A stretch of 64,000 nucleotides of DNA from Streptomyces luteolus (GTDB taxonomy: Bacteria; Actinomycetota; Actinomycetes; Streptomycetales; Streptomycetaceae), in NCBI RefSeq assembly GCF_029968015.1, contig NZ_JASCIS010000008.1, positions 167,073 through 231,072 on the forward strand, read 5' to 3'. Both the position numbers and the translations under genes were made by a program. The notes below the pieces were generated by a model. It was not told the origin of the DNA. It made no database searches and worked only from the letters and a program-made list of their open reading frames with translations. Shown here piece after piece: positions 51,770 to 59,431 of the stretch (position 1 is its first letter; every line of letters begins with the position of its first letter).

Positions 51770-53536
51770 TCACACGTCTGCCCGCGCCGCCGCAAGCAAC
51801 TCCTCCGCGTGCGCGCGGGCGCTCTGGGAGTCCTCCTGGCCCGCGAGCATCCGCGACAGCTCGCGGACCCGGTCCTCGCCCTCCAGGACCTTCACGCCGG
51901 AACGCGTCACCGAACCGTCGTTGGTCTTCTCCACCAGCAGCTGCCGGTCGGCGAAGGCCGCCACCTGCGGCAGGTGGGTGACCACCACGACCTGCGCGGA
52001 GCGGGCGAGCTTCGCGAGCCTGCGGCCCACTTCGACGGCCGCCTTGCCGCCGACGCCCGCGTCGACCTCGTCGAAGAGGTACGTCGGTACGGGGTCGGAG
52101 CCCGCGAAGACCACCTCGACGGCGAGCATCACGCGGGACAGCTCACCGCCCGAGGCGCCCTTGGCGATGGGCCGCGGCGGCGCTCCGGGGTGCGGGGCGA
52201 GCAGCAGCTCCACCTCGTCCACACCGGTCGCGGTGTACGCCACGGACCGGCCGCCGACCTCGATGCCGTCGGCGTCCTCGGCCACCTCGGTCTGCCGGAT
52301 GTCGATGGTCACGCGCGCGTGCGGCATGGCGAGCGAGGCCAGCTCCTCGGTGACCGCGGCGGCGAAACGCTCCGCCGCCTCCGTCCGCGCGTCCGTCAAC
52401 GCCTGGGCCAGACCGGCGAGTTCGGAGCTGAGGGCGTCCCGCTCGGCGGTCAGTTCGCCGATCCGGTCGTCGTCCCCGTCGAGTTCGGTGAGGCGCGCGG
52501 CGCTCTGCTCGGCCCAGGCGAGGACGCCGGCAGCACCCCCGACGCCGTCGTCCCTGCCGTACTTGCGCGTGAGCTGGGTCAGCGCGGCCCGGCGCTCCTC
52601 GACGGCGGCGAGGCGCAGCGGGTCGGCGTCCAGGTCGTCCGCGTACCCGGCGAGCTCGCCCGCCACGTCGGCGAGCAGGATGCCGATCTCGCCGAGCCGT
52701 TCGGCGAGCGCGGCGAGGGCCGGGTCGTGCGAGCGCACCGCGTCGAGGGCGCGCTGCGCGCCGCCGACCAGGAGACCCGCGTCGACGCCCTCGGGGTCCT
52801 CGGGGTTGCCCGCGAGCGCGGCGTGCCCGGCCGCGGCGGCGGAGGCGAGGGCCTCGGCGTGGCCCAGGCGCTCGGCCTCGGCGGCGAGTTCGACGTCCTC
52901 GCCCGCGCGGGGTTCGACGGCGGCGATCTCGTCGAGGCCGAACCGCAGCAGGTCCGCCTCCTGGGCGCGTTCGCGGGCGCGGGTGGTCAGCTCGTCGAGC
53001 TCGACGGCGACCGCCCGCAGCCTGCGGTAGGCGGCCGCGTACTTCTCCAGCGGGACGGAGACCGCGTCCCCCGCGTACCGGTCGAGGGCCTGCCGCTGCC
53101 GGGCGGGCTTGAGGAGGCCCTGCTGGTCGGTCTGCCCGTGCACGGCGACCAGGTCGTCGGCGAGCTCGCCGAGCAGCCCGACCGGCACGGACCGCCCGCC
53201 GAGGTGCGCCCGCGAGCGTCCTTCGGCGGAGACCGTACGGCTGATGAGCAACGCCCCGTCGTCCAGTTCGGCGCCCGCCTCCTCGGCGCGTACGAGGGCC
53301 GAGGAATCCGCGGGTACGGCGATCCGCCCCTCCACCACCGCCGACTTCGCACCGATCCGCACCAGGGCCGGGTCCGCGCGCCCGCCGAGCAGCAGGCCGA
53401 GGCTGGTGACGACCATCGTCTTGCCCGCGCCCGTCTCGCCGGTCACGGCGGTGAAGCCTGGTGACAGCTCGACGACCGCGTCGTCGATGACTCCGAGCGA
53501 CCGTATCCGCATCTCCTCCAACACGGACCTGACCAT
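51770..53536 (-). CDS. recN: DNA repair protein RecN
   Basis: This 588-aa SMC-like ATPase acts in double-strand-break repair. It has MRIRSLGVIDDAVVELSPGF, Walker A TGETGAGKTMVV, central coiled coils (residues 160-370, Ala/Glu/Arg-rich), signature GASGGELSRVMLA and Walker B YLFDEVDAGVGGKAA, then VVVTHLPQVAAFAD. Slightly longer than the family average (about 560-575). The ATG at 53536 is used; a GTG at 53524 just before LEEMRIRSLG is possible and might be the real start. It lies 81 nt after nadK. I do not see a clear SOS box upstream. Confidence 0.96.
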   Translation of the reverse strand: MVRSVLEEMRIRSLGVIDDAVVELSPGFTAVTGETGAGKTMVVTSLGLLLGGRADPALVRIGAKSAVVEGRIAVPADSSALVRAEEAGAELDDGALLISRTVSAEGRSRAHLGGRSVPVGLLGELADDLVAVHGQTDQQGLLKPARQRQALDRYAGDAVSVPLEKYAAAYRRLRAVAVELDELTTRARERAQEADLLRFGLDEIAAVEPRAGEDVELAAEAERLGHAEALASAAAAGHAALAGNPEDPEGVDAGLLVGGAQRALDAVRSHDPALAALAERLGEIGILLADVAGELAGYADDLDADPLRLAAVEERRAALTQLTRKYGRDDGVGGAAGVLAWAEQSAARLTELDGDDDRIGELTAERDALSSELAGLAQALTDARTEAAERFAAAVTEELASLAMPHARVTIDIRQTEVAEDADGIEVGGRSVAYTATGVDEVELLLAPHPGAPPRPIAKGASGGELSRVMLAVEVVFAGSDPVPTYLFDEVDAGVGGKAAVEVGRRLAKLARSAQVVVVTHLPQVAAFADRQLLVEKTNDGSVTRSGVKVLEGEDRVRELSRMLAGQEDSQSARAHAEELLAAARADV

Positions 53537-53617
53537 ACGAGGTTTCCCCCGCACGGCGCGACGTCACCCCGGTTTCGACGCCGAAGCCACAGGTCGAAGG
53601 CCCGCAGGGGTCACTCG

Positions 53618-54556
53618 TCAGTGGGGCGCCCCGCGCCAGCCCGAGACCGGCAGCGCGAACTTGGCGACGAGCCGGTCCGTGAACGAGGCGTGGTGCAGCC
53701 GGGCGAGGCGTACGGGCACGGCGCCACGGCGCACCTCGACGCGCGCGCCCGCGGGCAGCTCCACGGTCCTGCGCCCGTCGCACCACAGCACGCCGTGCGG
53801 CGTGTGCGGCTGCACCTCGACCGCGAGCACCGAACTCGGCGATGTCACCAGGGGTTTGGCGAACAGGGCGTGCGCGCTGATCGGCACCATGAGCAGCGCC
53901 TCGACCTCCGGCCACACCACGGGCCCGCCCGCCGAGAACGCGTACGCCGTCGAACCCGTCGGGGTCGCGCAGACGATGCCGTCGCAGCCGAAGCCGGAGA
54001 CGGGACGGCCATCGATCTCCAGGACGACCTCCAGCATCCGCTCGGGCGACACCTTCTGAACGGCGGCCTCGTTCATCGCCCAGTCGGCGTGCACGACCGA
54101 GCCGTTGTCGCGGACGAGGACGTCGAGGGTCATGCGCTCCTCGACCTCGTACGAGCGGGTGACGACGCGGTCGACGACCTTGTCGAGGTCGTCGCGCTCG
54201 GCCTCGGCGAGGAAGCCGACCCGGCCCAGGTTGACGCCGAGCATCGGCACACCGGAGGCGCGGGCGAACTCGGCGCCGCGCAGCAGCGTGCCGTCGCCGC
54301 CGAGGACGACGATCAGCTCGCAGCCGTCGAGGACGTCGGGCGTGGCCTCGTGGACCTGCTCGACGGCGGGCGGCAGCGGCAGGTCACAGGCCTCGGCCTC
54401 CAGGACCCGCACGCCGAGGCCGTTCTTCAGGAGGCCCTGGACGACGAGTTCGGCGCTGCGCACCGCGGCCGCCCTGCCGGTGTGCGCGAGGAGGAACACG
54501 GTCCGCGCCGCCCCGCCGGCCGCCTCGGTTTCCTCGGCGGTCTCGCCTTCCGTCAC
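53618..54556 (-). CDS. nadK: NAD kinase
   Basis: The 312-aa enzyme phosphorylates NAD to NADP. The family blocks are ELIVVLGGDGTLLRGAEFARASGVPMLGVNLGRVGFLAE (with the GGDG motif), NEAAVQKVSPERMLEVVLEIDG and GIVCATPTGSTAYAFSAGGPVVWP. The start GTG at 54556 follows GGAGG at 7 nt. The tlyA-nadK-recN order is the usual actinobacterial one. The 20-nt gap to tlyA suggests an operon. Confidence 0.96.
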   Translation of the reverse strand: MTEGETAEETEAAGGAARTVFLLAHTGRAAAVRSAELVVQGLLKNGLGVRVLEAEACDLPLPPAVEQVHEATPDVLDGCELIVVLGGDGTLLRGAEFARASGVPMLGVNLGRVGFLAEAERDDLDKVVDRVVTRSYEVEERMTLDVLVRDNGSVVHADWAMNEAAVQKVSPERMLEVVLEIDGRPVSGFGCDGIVCATPTGSTAYAFSAGGPVVWPEVEALLMVPISAHALFAKPLVTSPSSVLAVEVQPHTPHGVLWCDGRRTVELPAGARVEVRRGAVPVRLARLHHASFTDRLVAKFALPVSGWRGAPH

Positions 54557-54576
54557 CGCTCCCCCTCCGCTGGTCG

Positions 54577-55392
54577 TCAACTCGGTCCCTCCGCCACTGC
54601 ACGGTCGACATCGGCCGGGTCGAGCTCGGGTGCCCCGGCCGTGAGCCACAGAAAGTACTCGACGTTCCCGGACGGCCCCGGCAGCGGGCTCGCGGTGACC
54701 CCGCGCACTCCGTAGCCCAGCTTCCAGGCCTGCGCCGCCACGGTCCGCACGGCCTCGGCGCGCAGCTCGGGGCTGCGGACGACGCCGCCGCTGCCGAGCC
54801 GCTCCTTGCCCACCTCGAACTGCGGCTTGACCATCAGGACCAGGTCCGCCCCGGCCGCCGCGCAGCCCACGAGGGCGGGCAGCACCAGGCCGAGCGGGAT
54901 GAAGGAGAGGTCGCCGACGACCAGGTCGACCGGCACGCCGTCGATCGCGTCGAGCGTCAACTCCCGTACGTTCGTACGGTCCTTGACGGTGACCCGCTCG
55001 TCGCTCTGCAGGGACCAGGCCAGCTGCCCGTACCCCACGTCCACGGCGACGACACGGTCGGCGCCGGCGCGCAGCAGCACATCCGTGAAGCCGCCGGTGG
55101 AGGCGCCCGCGTCCAGGGCCCGGCGGCCCTCGACCTGAAGGCCCTGCGGGACGAAGGCGGCGAGGGCGCCCGCCAGTTTGTGTCCGCCGCGCGAGACGTA
55201 GTCGGGGTCGTCGTCGTCCGCGGACACCACGATCGCGGCGCCGGTCGCGACCTGCGTCGCCGGCTTGGTCGCGGTGTTGCGGTCGACGGTGACGCGTCCG
55301 GCGGCGATCAGCTGGCTCGCGTGCTCGCGTGAGCGCGCGAGTTTGCGGCGCACCAGCTCGGCGTCGAGGCGGCGGCGTGCCACTCCTGCCAC
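54577..55392 (-). CDS. tlyA: TlyA rRNA 2'-O-methyltransferase (hemolysin A family)
   Basis: The 271-aa protein has an N-terminal S4 RNA-binding domain (RRLDAELVRRKLARSREHASQLIAAGRVTVD) and an FtsJ-like methyltransferase domain (DYVSRGGHKLAGAL, ALDAGASTGGFTDVLLRAGADRVVAVDVGYGQLAWSL, MVKPQFEVG). TlyA methylates cytidines in 16S and 23S rRNA and makes cells sensitive to capreomycin. The GTG at 55392 has AGGAG at 11 nt; a GTG three codons later is possible. Upstream of nadK and recN. Confidence 0.94.
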   Translation of the reverse strand: MAGVARRRLDAELVRRKLARSREHASQLIAAGRVTVDRNTATKPATQVATGAAIVVSADDDDPDYVSRGGHKLAGALAAFVPQGLQVEGRRALDAGASTGGFTDVLLRAGADRVVAVDVGYGQLAWSLQSDERVTVKDRTNVRELTLDAIDGVPVDLVVGDLSFIPLGLVLPALVGCAAAGADLVLMVKPQFEVGKERLGSGGVVRSPELRAEAVRTVAAQAWKLGYGVRGVTASPLPGPSGNVEYFLWLTAGAPELDPADVDRAVAEGPS

Positions 55393-55399
55393 GTTCGGT

Positions 55400-55705
55400 T
55401 CAGCTCCTGAGGTCGTACGGCCTTGAGGGGGCGGAGGCCGGTGGGCCCTGGCGTGCGTCGAGCGCGGTCAGCGCGGAGCGCAGCCCCTGGTGTACATCCT
55501 CGTACACCTCGATGTGTCCGTCCGTGGCGAGGTGGTCGACATCGGCCAGGCGCTCCAGCTGCGCGTCCACGTCGGCTTCGCCGGTGGCGGTACGCGGGAC
55601 GGCGAGCGGGCGGGGCTCGGCAGGGTCGGGGGCCCGCTCGTCCTCGGCCGGGTGCGGGACGGCCGGCTCGGGCTGCGGCTCGGCGTCCGGCATCGTGTCG
55701 CTCAT
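55400..55705 (-). CDS. Small acidic hypothetical protein upstream of tlyA
   Basis: The 101-aa product has a Pro/Glu/Asp-rich first half, followed by a helical segment (ADVDAQLERLADVDHLATDGHIEVYEDVHQGLRSALTALD). It ends 7 nt before tlyA and would head the tlyA-nadK-recN operon. In actinobacteria a small helical protein at this place is common. Function unknown. TAGCGT lies 7 nt before the ATG with no ribosome site, so the whole operon may begin with a leaderless gene. Confidence 0.7.
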   Translation of the reverse strand: MSDTMPDAEPQPEPAVPHPAEDERAPDPAEPRPLAVPRTATGEADVDAQLERLADVDHLATDGHIEVYEDVHQGLRSALTALDARQGPPASAPSRPYDLRS

Positions 55706-55712
55706 GGACCCG

Positions 55713-55718
55713 ACGCTA
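55713..55718 (-). promoter_or_regulatory. Candidate -10 of a leaderless transcript (start of tlyA-nadK-recN operon)
   Basis: TAGCGT on the minus strand lies 7 nt before the ATG at 55705. The opposing promoter for the SCP2 gene lies only about 20 nt away. Confidence 0.5.
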
Positions 55719-55734
55719 CCGCGAAGCGCTGGGG

Positions 55735-55740
55735 TACCGT
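55735..55740 (+). promoter_or_regulatory. Candidate -10 of a leaderless transcript (SCP2 gene)
   Basis: TACCGT lies 7 nt before the ATG at 55748, with no ribosome site. It is back to back with the minus-strand promoter; only 42 bp separate the two start codons. Confidence 0.5.
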
Positions 55741-55747
55741 CGTCGCG

Positions 55748-56095
55748 ATGGCGACGATCAAGGAGTGCCGCAGCGCACTCAGCAGGCTTTCGGACAATCT
55801 CGCGCAGGCCGACGGGGAGGTCCGCGGCGCCGCCGCGCTCGACCGCTCGCTGAGCTGCCACATCACGGACCTGGACGCCACGTTCACGGGACGCCTGGAG
55901 GACGGCAGCATCCACGTCGCCGACGTGCACGACGGCCCGCCGAGCGAGAAGGCCCAGATCCGCCTGGCCATGACGGGCGACGACCTGGTGGCCATGGTCG
56001 CCGGCGAGCTGAACTTCGCGAAGGCCTGGGCCACGGGCCGAGTCCGCCTGGAGGCGGGCGTCCGAGACCTGCTGCGCCTCAGGTCACTGCTGTAG
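55748..56095 (+). CDS. SCP2 sterol-binding-domain protein
   Basis: The 115-aa protein is a single SCP2-like domain: a helix ECRSALSRLSDNLAQ, then the strand-rich core SCHITDLDATFTGRLEDGSIHVADVHDGP and KAQIRLAMTGDDLVAMVAGELNFAKAWATGRVRLEAGVRDLLRLRSLL. Such proteins bind hydrophobic ligands such as fatty acyl chains. No signal peptide. Divergent from the tlyA operon. Followed by repeat family A. Confidence 0.88.
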   Translation: MATIKECRSALSRLSDNLAQADGEVRGAAALDRSLSCHITDLDATFTGRLEDGSIHVADVHDGPPSEKAQIRLAMTGDDLVAMVAGELNFAKAWATGRVRLEAGVRDLLRLRSLL

Positions 56096-56112
56096 CCGAA
56101 AGTCGGTCCTCG

Positions 56113-56250
56113 TCAAATTCAGCCCTACCCCGCCAAATTCAGCCCTACCCCGGCAAATTCAGCCCCTCCGGCGTTTGAGGAGCGGGGGTCCGGGGGCGGA
56201 GCCCCCGCAGCCGACGGCAGTCTTTAGGGAAGGGGCGGGGAGGGGAGAAA
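56113..56250 (+). repeat. Dispersed intergenic repeat, family A, copy 3, with triplicated head
   Basis: CAAATTCAGCCCTACCCCGC occurs twice in tandem at a 20-bp period and a third time as CAAATTCAGCCCCTCCGGCG. Then TTTGAGGAGCGGGGGTCCGG, a GGGGGCGGAGCCCCC palindrome and TTTAGGGAAGGGGCGGGGAG follow. A second CCGTCCGGCGCTTGAGGACG block follows to about 56280. Confidence 0.8.
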
Positions 56251-56323
56251 ACCAGCCCGTCCGGCGCTTGAGGACGAGCCCGCAGGGCGTCCGGACGGCA
56301 ACCCATCCGACGCCGCCGGACGG

Positions 56324-57130
56324 CTACTTCCGCAGAACCGCCGTACGCCCCCTCCGCGCCACCGGAACCACCAGCGGAGTCCCCGTCTCCGGATCGTCGA
56401 TGACCTGGCACGGCAGGCCGAACACCGCCTCCACCAGCTCGGCAGTGACGATCTCGGACGGAGCGCCCTCCGCGATCACCGCGCCGTCGCGGAGCGCGAT
56501 CAGGTGGGTGGCGTAGCGGGCGGCGTGGTTGAGGTCGTGCAGGACCGCGACGAGGGTGCGGCCCTGCTCCTCGTGCAGCTCGGCACACAGGTCGAGCACG
56601 TCTATCTGGTGCTGGATGTCCAGGTACGTGGTGGGCTCGTCCAGGAGCAGCAGCGGGGTCTGCTGGGCCAGGGCCATGGCGATCCACACGCGCTGGCGCT
56701 GTCCGCCGGACAGTTCGTCGACATAGCGGTCGGCCAGCTCACCGACCCCGGTCGACGCCATCGACTCCCGTACGACCCGCTCGTCCTCCGCCGACCACTG
56801 CCGGAGCAGCCCCTGGTGCGGGTAGCGGCCGCGGGCCACCAGGTCGCCGACCGTGATGCCGTCGGGCGCGATCGACGACTGCGGCAGCAGGCCGAGCGTC
56901 TTGGCGACCTTCTTCGCGGGCATCGAGTGGATGGTCTGCCCGTCGAGCAGCACCCGCCCGTGCGAGGGCTTCAGCATCCGCGAAAGGGCGCGCAGGAGCG
57001 TCGACTTGCCGCAGGCGTTGGGCCCGACGATCACGGTGAAGGAGTTGTCCGGGATCTCGACCGAAAGTCGCTCCGCGATCACCCGCTGGTCGTAGCCGAG
57101 GGTCACGTCGTCGGCGATGAGGCGATTCAC
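56324..57130 (-). CDS. fepC: Ferric-siderophore ABC transporter ATPase (FepC type)
   Basis: The 268-aa ATPase has Walker [40 protein letters not shown] (FepC/FecE-type), signature [17 protein letters not shown], Walker [13 protein letters not shown] and the switch His in AVLHDLNHA. It energises uptake of ferric siderophore through the two FecCD permeases encoded upstream. The GTG at 57130 has GGGAG at 7 nt. It is the last gene of the three-gene unit. No substrate-binding lipoprotein gene is in the neighbourhood. Confidence 0.93.
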   Translation of the reverse strand: MNRLIADDVTLGYDQRVIAERLSVEIPDNSFTVIVGPNACGKSTLLRALSRMLKPSHGRVLLDGQTIHSMPAKKVAKTLGLLPQSSIAPDGITVGDLVARGRYPHQGLLRQWSAEDERVVRESMASTGVGELADRYVDELSGGQRQRVWIAMALAQQTPLLLLDEPTTYLDIQHQIDVLDLCAELHEEQGRTLVAVLHDLNHAARYATHLIALRDGAVIAEGAPSEIVTAELVEAVFGLPCQVIDDPETGTPLVVPVARRGRTAVLRK

Positions 57131-57150
57131 TGCGGTGCTCCCGGGTGCGG

Positions 57151-57190
57151 TGGGGTCGGTCGTCGGATCATGGGGTCGGTCGTCGGATCA
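57151..57190. repeat. 20-bp perfect tandem duplication between fepG and fepC
   Basis: TGGGGTCGGTCGTCGGATCA occurs twice without a gap, 20 bp upstream of the fepC start and outside both genes. Confidence 0.85.
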
Positions 57191-57218
57191 GGGGACGGCG
57201 AAGGGGTGCGTTTCCGGC

Positions 57219-58256
57219 TCATATCCGCCCCGCCCTGCGCTCGGAGACGAGCAGCCACAGCAGATACACGCCGCCGAGCACCCCCGTGAGGACGCCCACG
57301 GGCAGCGTGTCCGCGCCGAACGCCCGCTGCGCGGCCAGGTCGGCGGCGATCAGGAGCCCGGCGCCCATCAGCAGCGACGCCACCAGGTTCGGGCCGGGCG
57401 ACCGGGTGAGCCGGCGCGCCAGCTGCGGCGCGGTCAGCGCCACGAACGAGACGGGCCCGGCCGCGGCGGTCGCCGACGCGGTGAGCAGGACGGCCGCCAG
57501 CATCAGCACGATCCGCGTCCGCTCGGGCCGCACCCCGAGGGCGTACGCCACGTCGTCGCCCATCTCCAGCATCCGCAGCGGCCGGGCGTACGCGAGGACG
57601 AGCGGTACGAGGACGGCGCACAGCCAGAACAGCGGCTCGACCTGGTCCCAGTCCCGCCCGTTCAGGGAGCCCGCCATCCACACGTACGCGCGGGCCGCGT
57701 CGACCAGGTCGGCCTTGGTCAGCAGGTAGCCGTTGAGCGCGGTGAGGATCGCGGCGGCGCCGATGCCGACGAGCACGAGCCGGTAGCCGTGCACCCCGCG
57801 CTTCCAGGCGAGCAGGTAGATCAGTACGCCGGTGACGAGCCCGCCCACGAGCGAGCCCGCCGCGACCGCGACGGCGCTGCCCTGGAACAGCACGATGACC
57901 GTGAGCGCCCCCACCGTCGAGCCCTGCCCGAAGCCGATGATGTCCGGACTGCCCAGCGGATTGCGGGAGATGGACTGGAAGATCGCCCCGGCCAGGCCGA
58001 GCGAGGCCCCGACGAGCAGTCCGACCAGGACCCGCGGCAGCCGCAGGTCGTTCACGATGAACGTGTGCGCGGTCGTGCCGTTGCCGAGCAGCGTGCTGAT
58101 GACGTCGGTGGCCGGGATCTCGAAGTCGCCGGTGCCGATGAGCACCACGGCGACGACGAGCGCGGCCACGCAGAGCAGCACCCCGACGACCAGGGCGCGC
58201 GGCTCGATCCGTACGGAGAGACCGCTCCCGGTACGAACCGCCTTCAGGGACTTCAC
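57219..58256 (-). CDS. fepG: Ferric-siderophore ABC permease (FecCD family), second subunit
   Basis: The 345-aa permease has about 9-10 helices, with the FecCD hallmarks LRLPRVLVGLLVGASLGLAGAIFQSISRNPLGSPDIIGFGQGS, MLEMGDDVAYALGVRPERTRIVLMLAAVLLTASATAAAGPVSFVALTAPQLARRL and TLPVGVLTGVLGGVYLLWLL. It pairs with the preceding permease. The GTG at 58256 overlaps that gene's stop by 4 nt (GTGA). Confidence 0.93.
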   Translation of the reverse strand: MKSLKAVRTGSGLSVRIEPRALVVGVLLCVAALVVAVVLIGTGDFEIPATDVISTLLGNGTTAHTFIVNDLRLPRVLVGLLVGASLGLAGAIFQSISRNPLGSPDIIGFGQGSTVGALTVIVLFQGSAVAVAAGSLVGGLVTGVLIYLLAWKRGVHGYRLVLVGIGAAAILTALNGYLLTKADLVDAARAYVWMAGSLNGRDWDQVEPLFWLCAVLVPLVLAYARPLRMLEMGDDVAYALGVRPERTRIVLMLAAVLLTASATAAAGPVSFVALTAPQLARRLTRSPGPNLVASLLMGAGLLIAADLAAQRAFGADTLPVGVLTGVLGGVYLLWLLVSERRAGRI

Positions 58257-59311
58257 AGTTGAGCCATCCTCCGGCGTCGTACGAGGTAGATGAAGAGCGG
58301 GCCGCCGATGAGCGCGGTGACGATGCCGACCTGCAGCTCGGAGGGGCGGGCCACGACCCGGCCGATGACGTCGGCGCCGAGCAGCAGCACCGGCGACAGG
58401 ACCGTCGCGTACGGCAGGATCCAGCGCTGGTCGGGGCCGGTGAAGGCGCGGACCATGTGCGGCACCATCAGGCCGACGAACGCGATCGGACCGCAGGCCG
58501 CGGTGGCCGCTCCGCAGAGCAGGGTCGCGGCGGCCATGGCGAGGATCCGGGTGCGGTTGACGCGCGCGCCGAGCGCGACGGCGGTGTCGTCGCCCATCGC
58601 CATCGCGTTCAGCGGCCGCGCGAGGCCGAGCGCGAGCAGCAGGCCGACGGCGATGAACGGGGCGACCTGGCCGATGGTCGACATCGACGCCGAGGCCAGC
58701 GAACCGACCGTCCAGAAGCGCATCTTGTCGAGGGCGGAGCTGTCGAGCAGCATCACGGCGTTGATGTAGCCGATCAGCGCCGCGGTGACCGCCGTACCGG
58801 CGAGCGCGAGCCGCACCGGGGTGGCGCTGCGGACCCCGCCGAGCGCGTACACGAGCACGGACACGACGGCGGCGCCGAGGAACGCGAACCAGACATAGCC
58901 GGTGAGCGAGGTGACGCCGAGAAAGCTGATCGCACTGACGACGGCGGCGGACGCGCCCGCGTTGATGCCGAGCAGCCCGGGGTCGGCGAGCGGATTGCGG
59001 GTCAGCGCCTGCAGCACGGCCCCGGCGAGCCCGAGCGCGGCCCCGACGAGCAGGCCGAGCAGGGTACGGGGCAGCCGCAGGTCCCTGATGACGACGTCGT
59101 TGTCCGTGCCGGTGGCGGAGAACAGCCCGTGCCAGACGTCGCCGACGGGTATCTGCTTGGCACCGACGGCGATGCTCGCGACGACGACCAGGGCGAGCAC
59201 TCCCACGGCGAGAAGGAGCCCGACAGCGCGGATCGCCTGCCGCCCGCGGGGTGCCGGGGGCTCGGGCGGGGACGCCTCGGTGCGCTCGGGAGAGGGACTG
59301 TCGACCAACAC
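58253..59311 (-). CDS. fepD: Ferric-siderophore ABC permease (FecCD family), first subunit
   Basis: The 352-aa permease has LRLPRTLLGLLVGAALGLAGAVLQALTRNPLADPGLLGINAGAS, NAMAMGDDTAVALGARVNRTRILAMAAATLLCGAATAACGPIAFVGLMVPHMVR and ELQVGIVTALIGGPLFIYL. The first 25 residues are a Pro/Glu-rich cytoplasmic extension. It heads the fepDGC-type operon. The GTG at 59311 lies 6 nt after a TAACCT hexamer inside an iron-box-like sequence, and there is no ribosome site, so the mRNA may be leaderless and iron-repressed. Confidence 0.92.
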   Translation of the reverse strand: MLVDSPSPERTEASPPEPPAPRGRQAIRAVGLLLAVGVLALVVVASIAVGAKQIPVGDVWHGLFSATGTDNDVVIRDLRLPRTLLGLLVGAALGLAGAVLQALTRNPLADPGLLGINAGASAAVVSAISFLGVTSLTGYVWFAFLGAAVVSVLVYALGGVRSATPVRLALAGTAVTAALIGYINAVMLLDSSALDKMRFWTVGSLASASMSTIGQVAPFIAVGLLLALGLARPLNAMAMGDDTAVALGARVNRTRILAMAAATLLCGAATAACGPIAFVGLMVPHMVRAFTGPDQRWILPYATVLSPVLLLGADVIGRVVARPSELQVGIVTALIGGPLFIYLVRRRRMAQL

Positions 59312-59315
59312 CCGG

Positions 59316-59334
59316 TTAGGTTAGCCTACCCTGC
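59316..59334 (-). promoter_or_regulatory. IdeR/DmdR-type iron box overlapping a leaderless promoter
   Basis: TTAGGTTAGCCTACCCTGC matches the IdeR consensus TTAGGTTAGGCTAACCTAA at 15 of 19 positions (my own count, consensus from memory). On the minus strand TAACCT (59323-59318) in it is placed 6 nt before the GTG of fepD, so repressor binding would cover the -10. Confidence 0.8.
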
Positions 59335-59375
59335 CAACGGCTTGACCTGCGCGTACCCGCCCCCGGCCCGGAACT

Positions 59376-59431
59376 TCAGAGCCCCAGCCGCGCCAGCGCC
59401 TTCTCAGAGCCCCAGCCGCGCCAGCACCTTC
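59376..59431. repeat. 28-bp tandem duplication at the 3' end of the HAD gene
   Basis: The unit beginning TCAGAGCCCCAGCCGCGCCA occurs at 59376-59403 and 59404-59431 with a single difference. The right-hand copy is the stop and last codons of the minus-strand gene, as at 13172-13227. Confidence 0.9.
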
